Shown piece by piece: positions 9,072 through 18,023 of a DNA stretch of 64,000 bases. Source of the DNA: Bacteroidota bacterium. Its GTDB lineage: Bacteria > Bacteroidota > Bacteroidia > AKYH767-A > OLB10. Made by a program: the position numbers and the translations under genes. How positions within the stretch are numbered: position 1 is the first letter of the stretch; each line of letters opens with the position of its first letter. The DNA lies in assembly GCA_016713525.1 (NCBI GenBank), contig JADJOZ010000003.1, positions 438,198-502,197 on the forward strand, in the 5' to 3' direction. A model generated the notes under the pieces. The model ran no database searches and was not told where the DNA came from. It saw only the letters and a list, made by a program, of their open reading frames with translations.

Positions 9072-9839
9072 ATGAAAAAATTATTCTCTCTGATTTTGGT
9101 AACTGCGATGTTATCAATTGGTGTTGCGTCTTTTGTTCAGGCGCAGAATGAGCCTAAGCCGGCTGAAACCGCTGCTGCTGCTGCTCCTGCTGCTGAAGAG
9201 TCATTTCACCAGACTCTGAAAACAAAATTCATCGAGGGTGGACCTCTTTACATGACTCCAATCCTGATCTGTTTCCTGATCGGTATGGCGATTGTAATTG
9301 AAAGAATTATTTATCTGAACATGGCTACCACCAACACTGATAAATTATTAAAAGAAATTGAAGGTGCATTGAATTCAGGTGGTGTTGAAAAAGCAAAACA
9401 AATTTGCCGTAATACCAAAGGGCCTGTTGCATCTATCTTCTATCAGGGTCTCGATCGTGAGCATGAAGGAATTGATATTGTTGAAAAATCAGTAGTTTCT
9501 TATGGTGGCGTAATGATGGGTAACCTTGAAAGAGGATTGATCTGGATTTCACTTTTCATCGGTCTTGCTCCTATGCTTGGGTTCTTCGGAACGGTTGTAG
9601 GGATGGTTCAGGCTTTCGATGCTATCGAATCAGCAGGTGATATCTCTCCGGGATTGGTTGCGGGTGGTATTAAAGTAGCCTTGATCACTACTATCGGAGG
9701 TCTTATCGTCGCGATGATTCTTCAGGTATTCTATAACTACCTGGTTTCAAAAATCGATAGCCTCGTTAGTCAGATGGAAGATTCTTCAATCTCCCTGATC
9801 GATATTCTTGTTAAACACAAACTAACCTCTAAAAAATAA
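9072..9839 (+). CDS. exbB: MotA/TolQ/ExbB proton channel protein
   Basis: 255 residues. An N-terminal signal or first TM segment (1-24) is followed by an Ala/Pro-rich linker and then the TolQ/ExbB domain with three further TM segments (about 57-77, 150-180, 200-225). The conserved core LGFFGTVVGMVQAFDAIESAG and GGIKVALITTIGGL is intact. It forms the inner-membrane channel that, with ExbD, powers TonB-dependent outer-membrane transport. It is first of a four-gene operon with 4-8 nt gaps. Confidence 0.92.
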   Translation: MKKLFSLILVTAMLSIGVASFVQAQNEPKPAETAAAAAPAAEESFHQTLKTKFIEGGPLYMTPILICFLIGMAIVIERIIYLNMATTNTDKLLKEIEGALNSGGVEKAKQICRNTKGPVASIFYQGLDREHEGIDIVEKSVVSYGGVMMGNLERGLIWISLFIGLAPMLGFFGTVVGMVQAFDAIESAGDISPGLVAGGIKVALITTIGGLIVAMILQVFYNYLVSKIDSLVSQMEDSSISLIDILVKHKLTSKK

Positions 9840-9846
9840 CTGAACC

Positions 9847-10167
9847 ATGATTGATGTAGGTCTCTGGATCAGTTATATTCTGTTTGTCGGCGCAGTTGCC
9901 GGTATGGCAGTTTATTCCCTGATCAATATGTTAAGGGATACCAAAAATGCTAAAGGTACGCTTATTGGTGTTGGTGTTCTTGTCGGTTTGTTTCTTCTTA
10001 CATTCTTGCTTTCAAGCAATGAATTGTTGCCAAAATATGTTGACTTAGGAATTAGCCCAACTCAATCTAAAATGATTGGTGCCGGCTTATTGCTTGCGTA
10101 TATCATTGGCTTCGGAACAATTGCAATTGCAGTTTATTCAGAAGTACGTAAAATATTTATGAAATAA
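9847..10167 (+). CDS. Small membrane protein of the ExbB/ExbD operon
   Basis: 106 residues with three hydrophobic helices (about 6-26, 38-57, 77-98). It sits 7 nt after exbB and 6 nt before exbD. Proteins of this kind recur at this position in Bacteroidota Exb operons. I do not recognise a named domain; from the context it is an accessory subunit of the energy-transducing complex (inference). Confidence 0.75.
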   Translation: MIDVGLWISYILFVGAVAGMAVYSLINMLRDTKNAKGTLIGVGVLVGLFLLTFLLSSNELLPKYVDLGISPTQSKMIGAGLLLAYIIGFGTIAIAVYSEVRKIFMK

Positions 10168-10173
10168 TTAACA

Positions 10174-10725
10174 ATGTCGAAAAAACAAAAAAGGGGTGTT
10201 CCTGAAATCAATGCCGGCTCAATGGCTGACATTGCGTTCCTCCTCCTTATCTTCTTCATTGTTGCTACAACAATGGATGTCGATAGCGGGATTCTGACGC
10301 AATTGCCACCTATGCCACCGGATGAGGAACAAGAACCACCACCAGATATTAATGAGCGAAATGTGCTTACCGTATTGGTAAACTCACGAGACCAGTTATT
10401 GGTAGAAGGCGAATGGACTGATGTCACACAATTACGTGCTCAAACCAAGGAATTTATTGTGAACCCTCAGGGTAAATTAGATCTTCCTGAATCACCTACC
10501 AAAGCTGTTGTTTCTCTTCAAAACGATCGTGGTACTTCTTATAATGCCTACATTCAGGTTCAAAATGAATTGAAAGCTGCCTATAATGAAGTGCGTAACG
10601 AGGAATCCAGAAAGAAGTATGGTAAAAAATACGATGATTTAAATCCTGATCAGCAGAAAGATATTAAGGCCATGTACCCGGTTAAGATTTCTGAAGCTGA
10701 ACCAAAAGATATAGGAGCAAAATAA
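10174..10725 (+). CDS. exbD: ExbD/TolR biopolymer transport protein (first copy)
   Basis: 183 residues with a cytosolic N-tail and one TM helix (about 19-38) that includes SMADIAFLLLIFFIVATT with the essential membrane aspartate. A Pro-rich stretch (PPMPPDEEQEPPPDI) and a periplasmic domain follow. It couples the proton-motive force with ExbB. Its stop overlaps the ATG of the next exbD (TAATG). Confidence 0.92.
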   Translation: MSKKQKRGVPEINAGSMADIAFLLLIFFIVATTMDVDSGILTQLPPMPPDEEQEPPPDINERNVLTVLVNSRDQLLVEGEWTDVTQLRAQTKEFIVNPQGKLDLPESPTKAVVSLQNDRGTSYNAYIQVQNELKAAYNEVRNEESRKKYGKKYDDLNPDQQKDIKAMYPVKISEAEPKDIGAK

Positions 10726-11207
10726 TGGCAAAGTTTAAAAAGAAAATCGCCGGCGGTACTCCCGCTATCTCTACAGCCTCTCTTCCTGATATCGTGTTCA
10801 TGTTACTTTTCTTCTTCATGGTAACCACAACTATTCGTGATGCCAGTCTGAAAGTTAAAGTAGTAACTCCAAATGCTACCGAAATCCAGAAACTGGAGAA
10901 AAAAACTTTGGTCAGCTACATCTATGTCGGACCTCCAGCTAATGCATCTCTTAAAGCAACATTCGGTACTGAGCCTCGTATTCAATTAAATGATGCATAC
11001 GCTACCATTGCTGATATTGCGGAGTTCGTTGAACAGGAACGCGATGCACGTGATGAAGCTGAAAAAATGAAAATCACTACTTCCCTAAAAATTGATAAGG
11101 ATACTAAAATGGGATTGGTGACTGATATTAAACAAGAACTCAGAAAACAAAATGCTCTGAAAATTAACTACTCTACCAAGAAAGGTAATCTCGAAGCATC
11201 AAAATAA
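10725..11207 (+). CDS. exbD: ExbD/TolR biopolymer transport protein (second copy)
   Basis: 160 residues. TM segment SLPDIVFMLLFFFMVTT (about 18-35) has the conserved Asp; the periplasmic domain is Lys-rich. Paired unequal ExbD proteins after ExbB are typical of the phylum. Start and stop overlap with the previous gene implies translational coupling. A strong terminator follows. Confidence 0.92.
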   Translation: MAKFKKKIAGGTPAISTASLPDIVFMLLFFFMVTTTIRDASLKVKVVTPNATEIQKLEKKTLVSYIYVGPPANASLKATFGTEPRIQLNDAYATIADIAEFVEQERDARDEAEKMKITTSLKIDKDTKMGLVTDIKQELRKQNALKINYSTKKGNLEASK

Positions 11208-11221
11208 ACTGCTGTTCTCTC

Positions 11222-11254
11222 AAAAAAAGCTGTCTCCAAAAGACAGCTTTTTTT
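11222..11254 (+). terminator. Terminator of the ExbB/ExbD operon
   Basis: A-rich leader, stem AAGCTGTCT / AGACAGCTT, then seven or more T: a textbook intrinsic terminator 15 nt after the exbD stop. Confidence 0.9.
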
Positions 11255-11264
11255 GATTTAATGA

Positions 11265-11530
11265 AACAAAGCTGGATCAGAGATCCAGACATTTCCTAAG
11301 TCGGCATCAGAGATACCGACGGACATCTGATCCTGACAACCCAAACAAGGATTAAGAATTAAGGATTAAGGATTAAGGATTGCCGGAAGGATCTCTGATC
11401 CTGACAATTCAAATGTGCGACATCAGCCGGAATGATCTCCGATCCTGACAACCCAAATGTGCGACATCAGCCGGAAGGATCTCGATCCTGACAACCCAAA
11501 TGTGCGGATCTCTGATCCGCCCACCCAAAT
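11265..11530. repeat. GATC-palindrome repeat cluster with a GGATTAA array
   Basis: Several units built on GCCGGAAGGATCTCTGATCC followed by TGACAA and CCAAATGTGCG. The core GGATCTCTGATCC (or GGATCAGAGATCC at 11273) is palindromic. A GGATTAA/GAATTAA heptamer array lies at 11349-11381. The same family returns at 56340-56476. Nothing else is seen here. Confidence 0.85.
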
Positions 11531-11532
11531 CT

Positions 11533-12471
11533 TTAAGCTACACCTCTACTCTTATTCAGCACATAAATCCTATAACAAAAATACGCTGAACCGGCAACCG
11601 ACAAAAGTACCATCCACCATTCACCCGACTGACTTCCTATCGTTTCATGATTAAAAGTTAGTTCGTGCTTTGAGGCATACCACGCAAAAATAACCGCACC
11701 GGTATTATTGATCATGTGGCCGGCAACGGGAACCCACAAGCTGCCACTCCATACAAGTAAATATCCGAATAACATTCCAAGTAATAAGCGTGGGAAGAAT
11801 CCGTAAAACTGCACATGAATGGCACTGAATAAAATGGAGGTTAGTAAAATTGCAACATGAATATTACCGGTTAACTGCATAAATAATTTTTGAATCACTC
11901 CGCGAAAAAGAAATTCTTCCGCTATAGCGGTAATGACTCCGATTACCAGAATATTCGCAATCAGATCTCCGGCATTTTCCATTTTCAGAAATGCTTCTGT
12001 CAGTTTTGCCATCTCATCTTCCTTTTGCTTTATCCACGCTTCGGCACCTGCTAAAAAATCAGGCAAAATCAATTGCTGATTTAAAGCATAAATCATATTG
12101 ATCAAAGGCATCAATGCAAATACTAAGGCTATCGTCAATAAAAAAGTTTGAATTCCCGGCATTCGGTCTACCATTAAATAAGTTGCCGGTTTTTTGTCGA
12201 ATACCAGCGCTGCAATTAATGCCGGAATTAAAAACATGCCCAGTCCCGTTGAAAATACCTGCAAAATGCGCATGGCATTCATTACTGTTTTGTTCGATAA
12301 ATCAGACAGGGAATTGGCATCGCCCAAAACATCTATACCGTAGACAAAGCGAACAACAACTGCTCCGGTCATGAGCAGAATTATAGAGGAAATGGCCGAA
12401 ATACCACCCAAAATGAGTATCTTCCGGAATATTGGCTTGTCTTCAAAGATGCCTGATAGCATGATTTTCAT
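11533..12471 (-). CDS. CPBP-family intramembrane metalloprotease
   Basis: 312 residues with about eight TM helices. The signature EEFLFRG (about residue 195), the later FSAIHVQFYG and the HMINNT motif are the glutamate and histidines of the Abi/CPBP (Rce1-like) active site. Members are membrane proteases; the substrate here is unknown. The start could be either of two nearby ATGs (12471 or 12462). The gene is divergent from dusB across a 43-nt gap. Confidence 0.88.
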   Translation of the reverse strand: MKIMLSGIFEDKPIFRKILILGGISAISSIILLMTGAVVVRFVYGIDVLGDANSLSDLSNKTVMNAMRILQVFSTGLGMFLIPALIAALVFDKKPATYLMVDRMPGIQTFLLTIALVFALMPLINMIYALNQQLILPDFLAGAEAWIKQKEDEMAKLTEAFLKMENAGDLIANILVIGVITAIAEEFLFRGVIQKLFMQLTGNIHVAILLTSILFSAIHVQFYGFFPRLLLGMLFGYLLVWSGSLWVPVAGHMINNTGAVIFAWYASKHELTFNHETIGSQSGEWWMVLLSVAGSAYFCYRIYVLNKSRGVA

Positions 12472-12479
12472 TAGTTTTG
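12472..12479 (+). promoter_or_regulatory. -7 box TAGTTTTG of dusB
   Basis: TAnnTTTG match 35 nt upstream of the dusB ATG, inside the narrow divergent gap with the CPBP gene. Confidence 0.5.
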
Positions 12480-12514
12480 TGGCGAAATTACCAAATTAAT
12501 CGGCACCGTTACTT

Positions 12515-13512
12515 ATGGTCAAAATTGGAAATATTGAACTGGGAGACTTTCCACTCTTGCTGGCACCCATGGAGGATGTCAGTGATCCCCCGTTCCGTGC
12601 TGTTTGCAAAGACAATGGCGCCGATCTTATGTACACCGAATTCATTTCTTCCGAAGGTTTGATCCGTGATGCATCGAAGAGCGTTCAGAAACTCGATATT
12701 TTCGATTATGAACGACCTATTGGCATTCAGCTGTTTGGCTCCGATATCGACTCCATGCGGGAAGCTGGTCGGATTGCCGACGCTGCAAATCCTGATCTCA
12801 TCGTCATCAATTATGGCTGTCCGGTGAAAAATGTGGCCTGCCGAGGTGCCGGTGCTGCCTTGCTGCAGGATGTTCCAAAATGGTGGCTATGACTTCGGAA
12901 ATTGTGAAAATCACCAAACTGCCCGTTACCGTTAAAACGCGGCTTGGATGGGATGATACCACTAAAAATGTGACTGAAGTAGCCGAACGTTTGCAGGATA
13001 TCGGAATTCAGGCACTCTCTATTCATGGAAGAACACGTGCACAACTCTATAAAGGTTCGGCCGACTGGACCCTGATTGGCGAAATAAAAAACAATCCCAG
13101 AATCACAATTCCGATTTTTGGAAATGGGGATGTTGATTCGCCTGAGAAAGCCAAAATGATGCGCGATACTTATGGTGTCGATGGTATCATGATTGGAAGA
13201 GCCAGCATTGGTTATCCCTGGATTTTTAATGAGATCAAACATTATTTTAAAACCGGTGAACTAGCTCCTCCACCCGATGTAGCCATGCGCGTTGCCACTT
13301 GCAGAAAGCACTTGCAACGTTCACTCGAATGGAAAGGTTTAGTAACAGGAATACACGAAATGCGCCGTCATTATGTAAATTATTTTAAAGGCTTCGATCA
13401 CTTTAAAGAGTATCGTATGAAGTTGGTGACTTCATATAGTATCGATGAAATAAATGGAATCCTCGATGAAATTCTGATTCGTTATGCCGATAACGATCTG
13501 ATCAAAGTTTAG
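12515..13512 (+). CDS. dusB: tRNA-dihydrouridine synthase B (one frameshift)
   Basis: Flavoenzyme that reduces uridine in the tRNA D-loop. About 332 residues. The FMN-barrel motifs are LLAPMEDVSDPPFR, INYGCPVKNVACRGAGAALL, the KTRLGW strand and SIHGRTRAQLYKGSADW, with GNGDVDSPEKA and DGIMIGRASIGYPWIF at the phosphate site. The second and third motifs are split by a lost A in the A-run at about 12878-12881 (CCA AAA ATG GTG expected, CCAAAATGG found). All catalytic elements are present on both sides, so this looks like sequencing error. The stop abuts the stop of the convergent permease gene with no gap. Confidence 0.92.
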
Positions 13513-14739
13513 TTATTTGCCTGCCGGAGATGCAATTTTAATTTTTGAAGAAGTATAGTAGGCCGCCAAAAATCCAATTACCGAAACAATCAGCAGCACA
13601 CTCACAAAATCGAGTGCTTCCATTGAAACAGGATAAGCATCAATTACAAACGACTCCCCGTTTTCTAATTTGATAATACCAAATTGCTGCTGCAGAAAGC
13701 AGATCACTCCACCAATAAGCAATCCAGCTACAGCTCCCGACAAGGTAATCATCAATCCTTCCAGCAGAAAAATATTTCGAATCATTCCGTTTTCAGCACC
13801 CATTGCCGATAAAATGCCGATGTCTTTTTTCTTCTCTATGATCAGCATCGTCAGGGAGCCAATAATGTTGAAGATGGCAATCATGAGAATGAAACTTAAA
13901 ATAAAATATACTGCCCATTTTTCAGACTTCAATATTTTGTACAAGAACTCATGCTGCTGTAATCTTGTTTGAACTTTGAAGTCATCCGAAGTAATTGCTG
14001 CAACCTGATCGCGCACCGATTCCGCATCTGCACCTGACTTTAGCGCAACTTCAACTGATGACACTTTAGTTGGTAATCCGATAATTTTTCGTGCAAAATC
14101 AATAGGTACTAAAACATACTTTGAATCAAAGTCCTGTTGAATCGAAAATATTCCTGAAGGCCTGATCATTTCAATGTTGAATGCTTCCTCGGGATTTAGC
14201 GTGCTCACCGGCTTCCCTTTGCGGGGAATATAAACAGCCATGGGATTGAATGGGTCATCGAGTGCAAGTGATAAACCATAGGCAACACCACCACCTACAA
14301 TTGCGTATTCATTATTATCATCCTGTAAAAGTAATTTGCCTTCAATTATTTTATCACTCATTTGAGTAATGGAAGTAAATTTGGCATCAACTCCTTTAAT
14401 GGTTGCTATGTACTGTCTGTCGCGGTATTTAATCAACCCCGTTTCTTCAAGAGTGAAAGAAACTGCTGCAATACCCGGAATTTTCTGTATGGCAGTAATA
14501 TCGATTCCGGAAGGTTCAAAAGTTTTTCCTTTAACAGCACTGATTTTTATATCGGGATCAAATGAATTGTATAACGACACTACCAGTCCGCTGAAACCGT
14601 TAAACACTGAAAGTACAATGATAAGTCCCATCGAACCTACCATCACACCAATTACTGAAATAATTGAAATAATATTTATTACGTTATGCGACTTCCTTGC
14701 GAAAAGGTATCTCCTTGCTATAAAGATTTCCGGTCGCAT
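13513..14739 (-). CDS. LolC/LolE-type ABC transporter permease (FtsX fold)
   Basis: 408 residues with the MacB/FtsX arrangement: one N-terminal TM (about 20-48), a large periplasmic domain (50-270) and three C-terminal TMs (about 275-300, 325-350, 375-398). The N-terminus FIARRYLFARKSHNVINIISIISVIGVM is typical of lipoprotein-releasing permeases. It probably extracts lipoproteins from the inner membrane with an ATPase encoded elsewhere. It is 6 nt downstream of a methyltransferase gene, in one operon with rbfA. Confidence 0.85.
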   Translation of the reverse strand: MRPEIFIARRYLFARKSHNVINIISIISVIGVMVGSMGLIIVLSVFNGFSGLVVSLYNSFDPDIKISAVKGKTFEPSGIDITAIQKIPGIAAVSFTLEETGLIKYRDRQYIATIKGVDAKFTSITQMSDKIIEGKLLLQDDNNEYAIVGGGVAYGLSLALDDPFNPMAVYIPRKGKPVSTLNPEEAFNIEMIRPSGIFSIQQDFDSKYVLVPIDFARKIIGLPTKVSSVEVALKSGADAESVRDQVAAITSDDFKVQTRLQQHEFLYKILKSEKWAVYFILSFILMIAIFNIIGSLTMLIIEKKKDIGILSAMGAENGMIRNIFLLEGLMITLSGAVAGLLIGGVICFLQQQFGIIKLENGESFVIDAYPVSMEALDFVSVLLIVSVIGFLAAYYTSSKIKIASPAGK

Positions 14740-14745
14740 GATCCT

Positions 14746-15558
14746 TTATTTCCAGGCTTTAACAATCAATCCGGTTCCTGTTGCATGATTCATTCTGGTA
14801 TCGAGAAAATTCAAAATAAATGAAACAGGATAGGCAATGAGATAATAGAATGGTAAAATTAAAAATCCAATCACCTTCGGAACTTTCCCTAAGAATACAA
14901 TCGGATATTTCATCGATAATCGCCACGAAATTTTACCGGGACTGCCATACGAATAGCGAGCTTCAACTTTAGAAAAACCTGCAGATTTTAGTTTATCGGC
15001 AATCTCCACAATGTTGTAACCATCACGAACATGTTCTTCAATGAAAGATGTTTCGCCATCGCCATGAACATCCGATCCACCCTGATCAGAAGGTGTGGAA
15101 ATTAATAACATGCCACCCGTTTTCAGTGATCGGTGAAAGTTCTTGAATACCTGTACATCTTCCAGAATATGTTCCATTACATCCACAGATAAAACCAGGT
15201 CATAACTGTTGTCTTTGTAATATTTGGTGAGGTCGCCAACTTCAAACAAAACATTTTTTGCTCCTATTTCTCTGAAGAAACGATTGCAGTCAGCAACCTG
15301 TTCATCTTTCACATCAACAGATAAAATAGAATAATCTTTGCTCTTAGTATTGAGCCAATAGGTGTACTGTCCGAAACCTGCACCAGCATCCAGTATAGAA
15401 GCGTTTTGCGGCGATACCTGCATCCATTTCCTAAGCTCCAGATGAACATGCCACGCTCTGAGCAGTAATAAATCAAGCAAACGGTAAAATGTTTTCCTTA
15501 GAAAAGGGTTTTTATTAAATACATTGCCTAAGGATCGCTTTATCGGATCGTACTCCAT
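14746..15558 (-). CDS. Class I SAM-dependent methyltransferase
   Basis: 270 residues. Motif I ILDAGAGFGQYTYWL (about 55-70), motif II around SVDVKDEQVADCN, and motif IV SYDLVLSVDVMEHILED are intact. The C-terminus has hydrophobic segments (about 220-262), suggesting membrane association. The substrate is unknown. Operon order on the reverse strand is rbfA, this gene, LolE-like permease. Confidence 0.85.
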   Translation of the reverse strand: MEYDPIKRSLGNVFNKNPFLRKTFYRLLDLLLLRAWHVHLELRKWMQVSPQNASILDAGAGFGQYTYWLNTKSKDYSILSVDVKDEQVADCNRFFREIGAKNVLFEVGDLTKYYKDNSYDLVLSVDVMEHILEDVQVFKNFHRSLKTGGMLLISTPSDQGGSDVHGDGETSFIEEHVRDGYNIVEIADKLKSAGFSKVEARYSYGSPGKISWRLSMKYPIVFLGKVPKVIGFLILPFYYLIAYPVSFILNFLDTRMNHATGTGLIVKAWK

Positions 15559-15630
15559 ACCTGTTATTGTAAAGTTTTAATGTTAAAAGTAATGTGTTGA
15601 AATTTCTGAAAATGCTATTATTGACGTTTT

Positions 15631-15999
15631 CTATTCCTCAGTTTTATCTTCCGGTGGAATAACAATATCTTTCATGATCTTGTCAATCTTCTCAGCGTAA
15701 TCTAATGAATCATCAATGAAAAATTCCAGCTCAGGAATGATCCGGGCCTGGTTGCGGATACGCTCACCAAGTTTCCTCCGAATTTCTCTCGAATGCGTGT
15801 ATAAATTCTTAATGACCTCTTCTCCCGGTGTCTTGAATACACTGATGTAAATCCTGACGATGGAAAGATCAGGTGTGACCTTTGTTCCTGTTACCGTAAC
15901 AAATGCACTCCCATAATACGATTTCCCCTCCTTTTGAAAGATATCACTGATCTCTTTCTGTATAAGTTTACTATACTTTAACTGGCGTGTTGAATCCAT
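15631..15999 (-). CDS. rbfA: Ribosome-binding factor A
   Basis: 122 residues, the normal length. A KH-type fold with the N-terminal pattern RQLKYSKLIQKEISDIFQKE and the C-terminal VTPDLSIVRIYISVF and PELEFFIDDSLDYAEKID segments. It binds the 30S subunit during 16S rRNA 5'-end maturation. The ATG lies 4 nt from a perfect TAnnTTTGC box, so the mRNA is probably leaderless. Confidence 0.93.
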   Translation of the reverse strand: MDSTRQLKYSKLIQKEISDIFQKEGKSYYGSAFVTVTGTKVTPDLSIVRIYISVFKTPGEEVIKNLYTHSREIRRKLGERIRNQARIIPELEFFIDDSLDYAEKIDKIMKDIVIPPEDKTEE

Positions 16000-16002
16000 A
16001 CC

Positions 16003-16011
16003 GCAAAGTTA
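16003..16011 (-). promoter_or_regulatory. -7 box TAACTTTGC of rbfA
   Basis: Reverse-strand TAnnTTTGC ending 4 nt before the rbfA ATG, placing the transcription start at or next to the start codon. Confidence 0.65.
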
Positions 16012-16157
16012 AGGTTTTCCAATAAGGTTTCAGAGTCCTTTTTGATTGGTTAAACAATTGAAATACAAATTATTGTGAAATATGTCAGATTTTCCATTGC
16101 CAACAAAGTCCATTTTTATACGAAACCGTTTTTAGCAGTCTGTCCCTCATTAAATGC

Positions 16158-16166
16158 TATATTTGC
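16158..16166 (+). promoter_or_regulatory. -7 box TATATTTGC of the ABC exporter gene
   Basis: Exact TAnnTTTGC match; the GTG start codon follows 3 nt later, implying a leaderless or near-leaderless mRNA. Confidence 0.65.
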
Positions 16167-16169
16167 GGC

Positions 16170-18023
16170 GTGAAAACTTATTTCAGAATCATCAGGCTGG
16201 TGAAGCCTTATCTCGGATTGGCACTCTTAAATGCCTTATTCAATATTTTATCGGTGATTTTTAATCTCTTTTCACTAACCATGGTTGCCCCATTCCTCGA
16301 CCTGCTTTTTTTGAAAACAGATAAAGATTATGCGGAACGTATTGCCAAAGGTGCTCCCGAACTTGGCTTATCCGTTGATTCATTAGTCGATAATTTTTAT
16401 TTCTATTTTACTTCCATCATCGTTGATCCCGATAAAGGAAAAATGTACGCCTTATCGATGATTTGCGTTCTGGTTGTGGTGATGTTTTTCTTCAAAAACT
16501 TAACCCGCTATTTTGCGATGTTTTTTCTTGCTCCCGTTCGAAACGGTGTAGTGAAAGATCTTCGAAATGGTATGCACAAAAAAATTATGGATCTCCCACT
16601 GTCTTATTATTCCGATGAAAGAAAAGGGGATATCATTTCGCGCATGACTACCGATGCACAGGAAATTGAATGGTCGGTAATGAGTTCTTTGGAAGCAACA
16701 TTCAGAGAACCACTTACTATTTTGCTGTTTCTTTTTACAATGATTTTTATTAGTCCGCAATTAACACTTTTCGTTTTTATTTTACTTCCACTAACGGCAA
16801 TTCTCATTTCCAGAATCGGAAAAAGTTTGAAACGTACTTCTGTGAAAAGCAAGGAACGTTTGGGTGTGTTGCTTTCTATTATTGAAGAAACGCTGTCAGG
16901 TTTAAGAATCATCAAGGCATTTAATGCTGAAAAACCTGTACAAAATAAATTCGAAACGCTCAACGATAAGTATACTGTTACTATGAACCGGATGTATCGT
17001 AAAACCGATTTGGCTTCTCCTTTGAGTGAGTTTTTAGGTGCATGTGTTTTAGTGGTTGTAATGTATTTTGGCGGGCAGCTGGTGCTTGGCGCAGATGAAT
17101 CCCTCTCCGCAGCAATGTTCATTACTTACATTGCAATTTTTTCGCAAATGATCCCTCCCGCAAAAGCATTTACGAATGCATTTTATAATATTCAGAAAGG
17201 AATTGCTTCTGCAGACAGGATCAATAAAATTCTGGATGCTCCCAACGATATTACGGATAAGCCGGGTGCTATCACTGCAGCAGGTTTTGGCGATAAGGTT
17301 TCGTATGAAAATGTAAGTTTCGGATATCGTAAAGGTGAAGATGGTTATGTACTCCGTAACATTAATCTCTCCATCCCGAAAGGTAAAACTATTGCGTTAG
17401 TAGGACAATCAGGGTCCGGAAAAACCACACTGGCCGACATGCTCCCACGGTTTTATGATCCTACCGAAGGTGTTATTAAAATTGATGGTGTGCCTTTACC
17501 TGATTTATCATTGGCATCGTTAAGAAACCTGATTGGTGTTGTTTCTCAGGAGTCTATATTGTTTAATGATACCGTTCTTAATAATATAGCTTTTGGTATG
17601 GATAATGTTTCCCTTCAGGATGTGGAAACAGCAGCCCGAATTGCAAATGCTCATGAGTTCATAGCACAAATGCCTGATCAGTATCTTTCTAATATCGGTG
17701 ACCGGGGCAGTAAATTGTCGGGTGGACAGCGCCAACGTTTAAGTATCGCACGGGCAGTATTAAAAAATCCTCCGATTCTGATTTTGGATGAAGCTACTTC
17801 TGCACTTGATACCGAATCGGAACGTTTGGTACAGGATGCACTTCAGAATTTAATGGCAAACCGAACTACTCTGGTTATTGCACACCGGTTATCAACCATT
17901 CAACATGCCGATGAAATTATTGTGATGAACAAAGGTGTAATCGAAGAACGCGGAACACACAATGAACTCATCAACAACAAAGGACTTTACAAAAAACTCT
18001 TCGACTTGCAATCATTTGCCTGA
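16170..18023 (+). CDS. msbA: MsbA-like ABC transporter (ATP-binding and permease fusion)
   Basis: 617 residues. An ABC-B exporter TM domain (about 1-330, six helices) is followed by an ATPase domain (365-610). Walker A GQSGSGKTT is near residue 411, the signature LSGGQRQRL near 515, Walker B ILILDEATSALD near 535 and the H-loop IAHRLSTIQHADE near 570. It most likely flips lipid A-core or a related lipid across the inner membrane. The start is GTG at 16170, just after the promoter box. Its stop abuts that of the convergent gene. Confidence 0.88.
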   Translation: MKTYFRIIRLVKPYLGLALLNALFNILSVIFNLFSLTMVAPFLDLLFLKTDKDYAERIAKGAPELGLSVDSLVDNFYFYFTSIIVDPDKGKMYALSMICVLVVVMFFFKNLTRYFAMFFLAPVRNGVVKDLRNGMHKKIMDLPLSYYSDERKGDIISRMTTDAQEIEWSVMSSLEATFREPLTILLFLFTMIFISPQLTLFVFILLPLTAILISRIGKSLKRTSVKSKERLGVLLSIIEETLSGLRIIKAFNAEKPVQNKFETLNDKYTVTMNRMYRKTDLASPLSEFLGACVLVVVMYFGGQLVLGADESLSAAMFITYIAIFSQMIPPAKAFTNAFYNIQKGIASADRINKILDAPNDITDKPGAITAAGFGDKVSYENVSFGYRKGEDGYVLRNINLSIPKGKTIALVGQSGSGKTTLADMLPRFYDPTEGVIKIDGVPLPDLSLASLRNLIGVVSQESILFNDTVLNNIAFGMDNVSLQDVETAARIANAHEFIAQMPDQYLSNIGDRGSKLSGGQRQRLSIARAVLKNPPILILDEATSALDTESERLVQDALQNLMANRTTLVIAHRLSTIQHADEIIVMNKGVIEERGTHNELINNKGLYKKLFDLQSFA

